From: Thalassobacillus cyri
GTDB taxonomy: Bacteria > Bacillota > Bacilli > Bacillales > Halobacillaceae
Direction of reading: 5' to 3'
Length of the DNA stretch: 64,000 nt
Assembly (NCBI RefSeq): GCF_900107755.1
Contig: NZ_FNQR01000010.1
Coordinates: forward strand, 1-64,000
The translations under genes and the position numbers were made by a program. Position 1 is the stretch's first letter. The number at the start of each line of letters is the position of its first letter. Below are positions 58,386 to 64,000 of the stretch, one piece after another. The notes below the pieces were generated by a model, which was not told the origin of the DNA, did not search any database, and was given only the letters and a program-made list of their open reading frames with translations.

Positions 58386-59150
58386 CTAATTCTGACCAGA
58401 CTTTTTGATAATATACTCCAGCCCGGCATGCGCATTACGGAAAGTTGCTATTTCATTATTAAGTATTTCAAACGTCATCGCTAACTTCGGTGTGATACCG
58501 ACAATGATGCACTCGGTGCCAATCAGCGTCAGGCTATTGTTCAACTGCTGGATTTGATGACTTATCCCTTCATCAAATGTATGCATGCCGCTTAAGTCGA
58601 TCAAGGCATATTCAATATCTGCCGATGCACACGCTTTTAAAATAATAGAAGTCAGTTGCTCAGAACGCTCTCTGTCGAACATCCCAATCAAAGGTACTGC
58701 GATTGTCTTATCCCAAATTTTTATCAAGGGTGTCGACAATTCCTCGATCAGTTTGTCTTTCCTTGCTTCTTCTTCTGCCCTGGTGGTAACATCCATCAGC
58801 ATCACGACGTACCCATCAATAGATTCCTCCTCATTTTTTATCGGAGTCACGACGATATCTGCTACAAAATTATTACGGATGTTGATACGGGCACGATGGG
58901 TATTCTCTATGTGTGCCATTATCTTTCGCTGAAATCCTGGGTTTTCATGAAATTGGTCCATATTCATCCCAATGACGTCTTCCGCTCTTTCAAGTCCATA
59001 CAAAGGAGCTATTGCAGCAAAGAGCCCAAGCGCATTGTCATTCATCCATGTCACATGATAATCTTTATCTGCAATCAAAATATTTTCTCCGATGCTGTTT
59101 AAGGTATTTAATAATGATATATTATCTGGAATTTCACCATTACCCTTCAT
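58386..59150 (-). CDS. PAS-STAS domain protein (RsbR/YtvA-like)
   Basis: A 254-residue protein with an N-terminal PAS domain (about residues 12-125) and a C-terminal STAS domain (about 145-250). ELSTPLIKIWDKTIAVPLIGMFDRERSEQLTSIIL is the linker/STAS start typical of RsbR paralogues, and ALIDLSGMHTFDEG corresponds to the phosphorylated STAS loop. Unlike YtvA, the PAS domain has no LOV cysteine motif, so flavin adduct formation is unlikely. It may be a stressosome subunit for sigma-B control. No rsb genes are nearby. The ATG at 59150 has AAGGTG upstream; a GTG at 59159 is an alternative. Confidence 0.83.
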   Translation of the reverse strand: MKGNGEIPDNISLLNTLNSIGENILIADKDYHVTWMNDNALGLFAAIAPLYGLERAEDVIGMNMDQFHENPGFQRKIMAHIENTHRARINIRNNFVADIVVTPIKNEEESIDGYVVMLMDVTTRAEEEARKDKLIEELSTPLIKIWDKTIAVPLIGMFDRERSEQLTSIILKACASADIEYALIDLSGMHTFDEGISHQIQQLNNSLTLIGTECIIVGITPKLAMTFEILNNEIATFRNAHAGLEYIIKKSGQN

Positions 59151-59259
59151 ACTTATCACCTTACCTAACCTCGTTTGTAATGACCATTATATACCTTTTA
59201 CCTTGATTTAAAAAATATCTATAACCTACAACATAGGAAAGCAACAGAAAATACAATAA

Positions 59260-59304
59260 GAAAAAGCCTGTATCCATTCTGATAGCTGGATACAGACTTT
59301 TTTC
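59260..59304 (-). terminator. Terminator of the DUF2187 gene
   Basis: On the minus strand AAAGTCTGTATCCA pairs with TGGATACAGGCTTT (one mismatch; a 10-base loop), followed by T residues. Confidence 0.85.
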
Positions 59305-59362
59305 ATTTTAACTTGTATAGCCATGACCGTAGCCATGGATTGGTTTCCATTTACTATATTTA

Positions 59363-59578
59363 TCATTTTGATGAGTGAAGCACTTTATACTTGCCTGGAG
59401 CTACTACGGTATGCGTGTGTTCGAAACCTGTATCTTCCAGGTTCTCCATAACGCTAAGGTCCACCATGACACAACGCTGGCAGGAAGAAGTAACTACTTT
59501 CCCTTTGGCATCGACGCCATTCAATTTAAATGAAATGATATCTCCAATATTTGCTTCATGACCTTCAGGGGTTTCCAT
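59363..59578 (-). CDS. DUF2187 family protein (YkvS-like)
   Basis: A 71-residue beta-barrel-like small protein. From the ATG at 59578 (AAAGGATG upstream) it reads METPEGHEANIGDIISFKLNGVDAKG and then VMVDLSVMENLEDTGFEHTHTVV, matching the DUF2187 layout (GDIIxFK, VIVDLTxMENL, xTVVxHKxYK). It also has a CQRC pair not needed for the family. Function unknown. Confidence 0.75.
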   Translation of the reverse strand: METPEGHEANIGDIISFKLNGVDAKGKVVTSSCQRCVMVDLSVMENLEDTGFEHTHTVVAPGKYKVLHSSK

Positions 59579-59726
59579 AGCTAACATCCTTTCGATTGAA
59601 ATGAATATGATGTTTTCTGACATTATAACAAATTTATAGAAAATTTCCATCTTTTTGATACCTACCGGTTATTCATATCTTAAATTAAAAGGAGCAGCTT
59701 CCCGAGAACTGATCCGTTTATCCGTT

Positions 59727-61157
59727 TTATACACTAATGATATTTCCCATCTGCCCCGTTTCATAAGGACCTTTTTCCTTAAGAAAACTTCGCAGCACGT
59801 CGATGGCATGGGTTCCATTGTAGGTTTTCTGGGCCTCTTTCGTTTTGAATAACTGTTTTCCTCCCCCTGCCAGTTTATAAATTTTATGAAGATCAAGATC
59901 CTGTCTGCCTATCTGCATCGTTTGAATACGGTAACCTTTTGGATTGTACGGTTTAAAAGTCATCAACAAACCTGAGGAGCGCAGGATGTAGCCTCCTTTC
60001 TGTTGAAATGGATCATCAGAGAATACTTGCTCCAAGTTGTTTTCAAGGGTTTGCCACAGCGTATGACCATCCATTTCCAATGTAAACATCTCAGGATTAG
60101 TTGGTATGATGCTGTACAAATCTTCGAGCGATAAAGCACCATGAGACTTCGGTGAGCCATACCGCCAGCCATGGGAAAAAGCTAGATCACATTCGAACGC
60201 ATGACGATAAGCATCGGTAAGAAAACGATCCATCGGAGCTTCATTCAATGTCATCCGGTGCAAAATAGAATTCGTGTCCCCCGCTATCGTTTCTCTTTCC
60301 ATACGATAAGGTTCCATGGCTGTCTGAACGATTTCTTTCATCTTCCCATCTTCCCTAATAGTTTCATTCATATCAACCAATCGATAATCCGCATCCGTTA
60401 CTTTACCGTTATCCATGGTGATATCCAGGTGACCTAAAAAAGAAGAGCTCGAGCCCGCTTGGACAATTAACGTTTCACCAGTAATAATCGGTTTTGTCAC
60501 TCTGTCATGGCTATGCCCGGAAAGGACGACATCGATGCCACTCACCAGTGTCGCCAGCTTTGCGTCGAGCGGGAGACCCATGTGACTCACCAATATCACC
60601 ACGTCGACTTCTCCTTTCATATCATTTACAATATCCCGTACTTCCTCGACCCCTCTGGAAAACTGAAGTCCTTCCGAAAAACTTCCAGGCATCGTGATGT
60701 CGACATAAGGGTATGATAAGCCGATAATACCAGCTGTCACCCCTTGCATTTCTTTAATGAGGTATGGATGGAGCAATGGTTCGCCCGTATCCTCATCTAA
60801 GACATTACAGGCAAGAGCCGGAAAAGGAAGGTGTCCCACCAGGTGCTTCAGCTGTTCTTTGCCATAGGCGAAATCCCAATTACCAGGAATGAAACCATCC
60901 AACTCCATCTGTTCCAATAAAGGAAGAATTGCTTCCCCTTTACTTGACATTAAGGGAAGGGTGCCATGGAAGAGATCGCCGCCATCAAAAAATAAAACAT
61001 TATCATTTTCCCGTTTCACTTCTTTCACATAGTTGGCAATCCTTGCAAAGCCGCCAGCCTTTTTCAAGACAGGCCCATTCGCATGCCAATAAAGCTCATC
61101 GTGCATTTCGAGACATCCGTGGGTATCATTTTGTTGAATCAATGTCAATTTTTGCAT
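59727..61157 (-). CDS. Cytosolic 5'-nucleotidase-like metallophosphatase (YunD/UshA family) with GNW motif
   Basis: A 476-residue protein with an N-terminal calcineurin-like phosphoesterase domain and a C-terminal 5'-nucleotidase domain. The start at 61157 follows GGAGGAAGG; an open frame continues 81 codons upstream through the neighbouring gene but is not coding. Metal ligands are D11 and H13 (NDTHG), D61 (DGGDLFHG), N93, and histidines in LVSHMG and LSGHSHD. The usual GNH(E/D) motif is GNWDFAYG: the catalytic His is Trp94. No signal peptide is present, so it acts inside the cell. The C-terminal substrate domain includes FSHGWRYGS and YKLAGGGKQLF. Confidence 0.87.
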   Translation of the reverse strand: MQKLTLIQQNDTHGCLEMHDELYWHANGPVLKKAGGFARIANYVKEVKRENDNVLFFDGGDLFHGTLPLMSSKGEAILPLLEQMELDGFIPGNWDFAYGKEQLKHLVGHLPFPALACNVLDEDTGEPLLHPYLIKEMQGVTAGIIGLSYPYVDITMPGSFSEGLQFSRGVEEVRDIVNDMKGEVDVVILVSHMGLPLDAKLATLVSGIDVVLSGHSHDRVTKPIITGETLIVQAGSSSSFLGHLDITMDNGKVTDADYRLVDMNETIREDGKMKEIVQTAMEPYRMERETIAGDTNSILHRMTLNEAPMDRFLTDAYRHAFECDLAFSHGWRYGSPKSHGALSLEDLYSIIPTNPEMFTLEMDGHTLWQTLENNLEQVFSDDPFQQKGGYILRSSGLLMTFKPYNPKGYRIQTMQIGRQDLDLHKIYKLAGGGKQLFKTKEAQKTYNGTHAIDVLRSFLKEKGPYETGQMGNIISV

Positions 61158-61237
61158 GGTCCCTTCCTCCTCCGATTTCCAAACAAATCTAATCGTAGTG
61201 TTTTTAACATCAAAGAAATCATGCATACCCTGTTGGA

Positions 61238-61843
61238 TTATTGTCCTGTCGTTGCCTCTTTCTTTCGAAAGATCAGTATCAGCACAAGGCCAGCCATAAG
61301 CAAGTAAAAGCCAGCGTGCATCCGGTAGCCCAGGATTGTCGGAGTATAAATGAACAGCCCTGTCACTCCTGATATCACACCAATCCCCACCACCAGCCAA
61401 TAAGGATTACGAAACAGCAATGTTCCCAGAAGGAAGATTGCAGCTAGGACAAGGTCGACCCAGTGGCCGTTTTCAAGACCAAGTCTCGTAATCACTGTAT
61501 AGCTGAAGAGGCTGATCGATAGCATGAGTATATAATCATAGAATCGCGGCAGATGATCAGCTCGCTTGATCCAAGCGACAAGCATTAATATAACGGAAGC
61601 GATATAGAATTCTTGTGTTCCACTGGGATAGGCAAGCACCGCCATCGGATTATCGATGAAGATCTCCCATTTGGTCACAAACTTGATACTGAAAAATAAA
61701 ACGAACCACGTCGCCAAAAGTGAAATGAAGGAATCCATGCTTTTCTTTCTTTCACTTTTCGCTTTTTCGGTAAAAAAACAGAAAATGATGACTGCAATTA
61801 TAAACGGTGCAACTCTCACTCCGAACAATGGTTGGATAAACAT
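61238..61843 (-). CDS. Multi-pass membrane protein of unknown function
   Basis: A 201-residue integral membrane protein with six to seven hydrophobic segments and a short basic C-terminus (FRKKEATTGQ). I do not recognise a family. The ATG at 61843 has AGGTGATG upstream; the open frame to 61870 is less likely. It precedes the metallophosphatase gene on the same strand by 80 bases and might be cotranscribed. Functional guess is not justified. Confidence 0.7.
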   Translation of the reverse strand: MFIQPLFGVRVAPFIIAVIIFCFFTEKAKSERKKSMDSFISLLATWFVLFFSIKFVTKWEIFIDNPMAVLAYPSGTQEFYIASVILMLVAWIKRADHLPRFYDYILMLSISLFSYTVITRLGLENGHWVDLVLAAIFLLGTLLFRNPYWLVVGIGVISGVTGLFIYTPTILGYRMHAGFYLLMAGLVLILIFRKKEATTGQ

Positions 61844-62162
61844 ACCTTCATCACCTACTTCCTTTAACAATCAAGTATAAGTCTTTTTTATGAAGGAAAA
61901 ATGAATCCACATTAGAAAGAACCCGGCTTGTCACCAAGGACTTATAGCGAAAACGCCTCCGTATTGATTTTGCAATTAAGCTCCCTTTACATGAAGAACA
62001 GTTTCGTGACTTTAGGTGGCGGTGATGGTGGCTGGGAAATCGAATCCTTCCCCAACACCCCTAATCTCCTCCAATATCGAAATTAAGTCTTCGAGTTTAC
62101 GGCCCTATTGTTAAATAGGGCTCTTATGATGAATCAGTCACAACCTTTAACAGCGCCTTATA
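61844..62162. other. Intergenic region containing the second copy of the dispersed repeat
   Basis: No supported gene. It contains repeat copy B (61960-62046) and a small hairpin with arms GCCCTAT/ATAGGGC at 62102-62122 that could be a weak terminator. A 32-codon open frame from 61991 lies inside the repeat and lacks a ribosome site. Confidence 0.5.
61960..62046 (-). repeat. Dispersed intergenic repeat, copy B
   Basis: On the minus strand this contains ATTTCCC, a CACC-rich stretch, CGAAACTG (61999-62006) and, 8 bases on, GTAAAGGGAGCTTA (61977-61990), then AATTGCAAAATCAATA. The same blocks in the same order occur at 150-228 on the plus strand. Copy B is more degraded and lacks the CCCGAGGAAGCTCACC part. 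Confidence 0.5.
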
Positions 62163-62199
62163 AAAAAATCTCTCACCAGCGAACTGATGAGAGATTTTA
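62162..62199 (-). terminator. Terminator of the second BCCT gene
   Basis: AAATCTCTCA pairs with TGAGAGATTT around a loop of about ten bases; on the minus strand it is followed by TTTTTTTA. It lies just after the stop codon. Confidence 0.85.
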
Positions 62200-62204
62200 T
62201 CACT

Positions 62205-63743
62205 TTATGATTTTCTAATATTGTGCTTCCAAGCCTGGTCTTTGTCGATCATCCGCTTCGCAGCATAGATGAGCAGGAATTGTATGAAGATAATCGGCAG
62301 ACCCATCAGACCTGAAATTACTTCTAATGGTGGTAAGCCACCGATACGCATCAATAGCAATGCCAGACCTGTAATGACAGCGGCGATCACGATACGCAGT
62401 GTTTTAGGTGGTTCAAATTTACTCATATCCCTCGTACTCGTATAAGCCGCTACGGTATAGGTGGTGGAATCCAGTGTGGTGGTCAAGAAAATCAGTGCAA
62501 CGATCATAAAGATGACAATAGCTATATTACCAAGAGGCAGTGTACCCAATATTTCCGGAATAGCTGCCATTCTTGCTTCATTTTCGACAAAATTCAAAAT
62601 ACCAAGGTCCCCTTCAAGATAACGATGGACACCTAATCCCCCAAGAACACCGGTGGCAATCCAAGAGATTAAAGTAGGGGCCAAGAGATACGTAAGAATC
62701 ATTTCTTTGATTGTCCGTCCCCTGGAAATTTTGGCTGCAAACACACTATGGAGCATAGCCCATGTAGCACTATAGGCAAACCAGAATACAGTATTGCTTT
62801 GCACATGAGAAGCTTTCCCTTGATGTACCGACTCCGTGTTCAATGAAAGATTGATATAATTAGACAATAGAAATGAAATACTATCTGAGAAATAGTTCAA
62901 GATAAATACGCCTGGGCCAGCAATCAGTATGAAGATAGCGAAAAAACCGGCTATATACATATTCCATGTACTTAAGCGTTTGATCCCTTTCTCGATTCCT
63001 AAGTAAGCACTTAGTGAAAATAAAAATACCCAGATGATCGTGACAATGATGGTCATAGTGAATGACACTTCCATGCCTAACAAGTTGGATAAATTATGGG
63101 TAATAATCGGCGCACCAAGGCCTAATGTTACGGCAGCACCTGCCAGGATACTGATCAGGAATAAGATATCAAGGAACTTTCCTCCCCATCCATCTGTAAA
63201 CTTATCCCCAAAAATGTCTCGGCAAGCTTCTGAGATACGCATTAACGGGCGTTTCTTCACATGAAGGATATAACCCATGGCTGGAGCAGCCATAACGAAG
63301 ATAGCGAAAACCTGGAACCCCCACAAGAACATACTGTAGGAGTTCCCCCATAACAACGCTTCTGCTGATCCAGGGTCCACCCCTGCAGGCGGGTCGTTCG
63401 CTACCGATGTCCATTGCAGCATGCCGGTACGCATGATGGTCGAACCGACACCCATCGCAATTAAAATGGATGCATATTCAAAGAGAGTGAACCGGGGTTT
63501 TTCTTTCGGATCCCCCAGTACCACTTGCCCATATTTAGAAAATGATAAGTACAGCCCTGCTGCTACTAAGATAATTCCATACCAGAGATACCCCCAGCTG
63601 AACACCTCAACGATAAAGTCAAAAATAGAATTGAGTAATTCTAAGGACTCTTTTTCATATAAGGTTAATGGAATACTGATAGCAATGATGACTAGTAATG
63701 CTGGAACAAATATTGAGTAGTCAATCAGCTTCTTCTTATTCAT
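62205..63743 (-). CDS. Divergent BCCT family transporter
   Basis: A 512-residue BCCT carrier with twelve predicted helices. The family is recognisable from YLSFSKYGQVVLGDPKEKPRF, SAYLGIEKGIKRLSTWNMYIAGFFAIFILIAGPG and KISRGRTIKEMIL. It departs from the betaine-type sequence in the substrate helices: helix 3 reads MGVGSTIMRTGMLQWTSVANDPP instead of the FWGVAEPM motif, and helix 8 reads FWFAYSATWAMLHSVFAAKI. TTTLDSTTYTVAA replaces SADSATFVL. It therefore probably takes a different substrate, possibly carnitine-like (inference). GAGGAGG precedes the ATG. Confidence 0.85.
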   Translation of the reverse strand: MNKKKLIDYSIFVPALLVIIAISIPLTLYEKESLELLNSIFDFIVEVFSWGYLWYGIILVAAGLYLSFSKYGQVVLGDPKEKPRFTLFEYASILIAMGVGSTIMRTGMLQWTSVANDPPAGVDPGSAEALLWGNSYSMFLWGFQVFAIFVMAAPAMGYILHVKKRPLMRISEACRDIFGDKFTDGWGGKFLDILFLISILAGAAVTLGLGAPIITHNLSNLLGMEVSFTMTIIVTIIWVFLFSLSAYLGIEKGIKRLSTWNMYIAGFFAIFILIAGPGVFILNYFSDSISFLLSNYINLSLNTESVHQGKASHVQSNTVFWFAYSATWAMLHSVFAAKISRGRTIKEMILTYLLAPTLISWIATGVLGGLGVHRYLEGDLGILNFVENEARMAAIPEILGTLPLGNIAIVIFMIVALIFLTTTLDSTTYTVAAYTSTRDMSKFEPPKTLRIVIAAVITGLALLLMRIGGLPPLEVISGLMGLPIIFIQFLLIYAAKRMIDKDQAWKHNIRKS

Positions 63744-63856
63744 CGAATCCTCCTCTATTTTCTCTCGCTTCGTAATGGTTCCCTTATCCCTAGTACCCTA
63801 AAACCAATATTTTTAACGAAAACTTAATATCAGCAACCATCCATTATTATCCATAA

Positions 63857-63890
63857 CAAAAGCTCCGAGTCCTGGGATGACTGGAGCCAA
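63857..63890 (-). terminator. Probable terminator of a minus-strand gene beyond the window
   Basis: GCTCCAGTC and GACTCGGAGC pair (one bulged base) around ATCCCAG on the minus strand, followed by TTTTGTTA. No gene right of it is complete in the window. Confidence 0.5.
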
Positions 63891-64000
63891 ATTACAATTA
63901 GGTTGTATATACAAATTTTGTTATCCTACCGCCTGGTGTCTCACCATTTTTCGATTGATGAAATGTTCGGATATCTAGTTCTATACCTTATTTTATAGAT

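Noticed and set aside
61991-62089. 32-codon frame rich in Gly/Asp inside the dispersed repeat
   Set aside because: No ribosome site, and the matching part of copy A is not open in the same frame.
63901-64000. Short open stretch on the minus strand at the right edge ending in HQAVG
   Set aside because: Preceded in frame by a stop after about 17 codons and without a start site; too short to support a gene.

Overview
The window looks like chromosomal DNA of a moderately halophilic or halotolerant, endospore-forming member of the Bacillaceae. It carries a tricistronic GerA-type germinant receptor operon and many families typical of Bacillus. Gene order from the MoxR/DUF58/transglutaminase cluster through guaA-pbuG and the complete pur operon to yerA-yerB-yerC, pcrB-pcrA-ligA-camS, gatCAB, dagK and rlmCD follows the B. 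subtilis yea/yeb/pur/yer/yef region, read here mostly on the minus strand. Two BCCT osmolyte transporters, a sodium/proline symporter beside P5C dehydrogenase, and proteins rich in Asp/Glu fit a salt-adapted relative such as Halobacillus or a neighbouring genus. The genus itself is an inference. No rRNA, tRNA or CRISPR array was found.

Layout. 1-92: end of an IS150-group (IS3 family) insertion sequence, inserted next to a dispersed intergenic repeat. 244-4842: gerAA-gerAB-gerAC operon followed by a patatin-like lipase. 4955-9448: small membrane protein, EamA permease, DHA2-type MFS exporter and a betaine-type BCCT carrier. 9670-15000: YuiD-like PAP2-related protein, DUF4317 and UPF0158 proteins, a zinc-ribbon-like peptide, RlmCD and the lipid kinase DagK. 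15113-18316: gatCAB. 18612-24397: alpha/beta hydrolase, proline symporter with a 35-residue accessory peptide, P5C dehydrogenase and CamS. 24409-29361: ligA, pcrA, pcrB. 29737-33460: YerC, YerB, YerA and two small membrane proteins.

33428-46515: the twelve-gene de novo IMP operon purEKBCSQLFMNHD with promoter, PurR boxes and a guanine-type purine riboswitch with a terminator. 46501-51305: yebG- and yebE-like genes, an Hsp20 protein, pbuG and guaA. pbuG and guaA have their own purine riboswitches, so three aptamers of the same specificity class lie within 5 kb. They coordinate IMP synthesis, base uptake and GMP synthesis. pbuG and the pur operon also share PurBox pairs placed identically relative to the -35 box.

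51355-55792: MoxR ATPase, DUF58 protein and TgpA-type transglutaminase operon. 55941-64000: accessory region with two small unassigned genes, a MarR-MFS pair, a PAS-STAS protein related to stressosome components, a DUF2187 protein, a cytosolic 5'-nucleotidase-like metallophosphatase with a GNW in place of the GNH motif, a multi-pass membrane protein, a second copy of the dispersed repeat, and a divergent BCCT carrier. I saw no frameshifted gene. The most notable items are the triple riboswitch plus PurBox circuit, the overlooked symporter micropeptide, the altered metallophosphatase motif, the divergent BCCT transporter and the repeat interrupted by the IS end.
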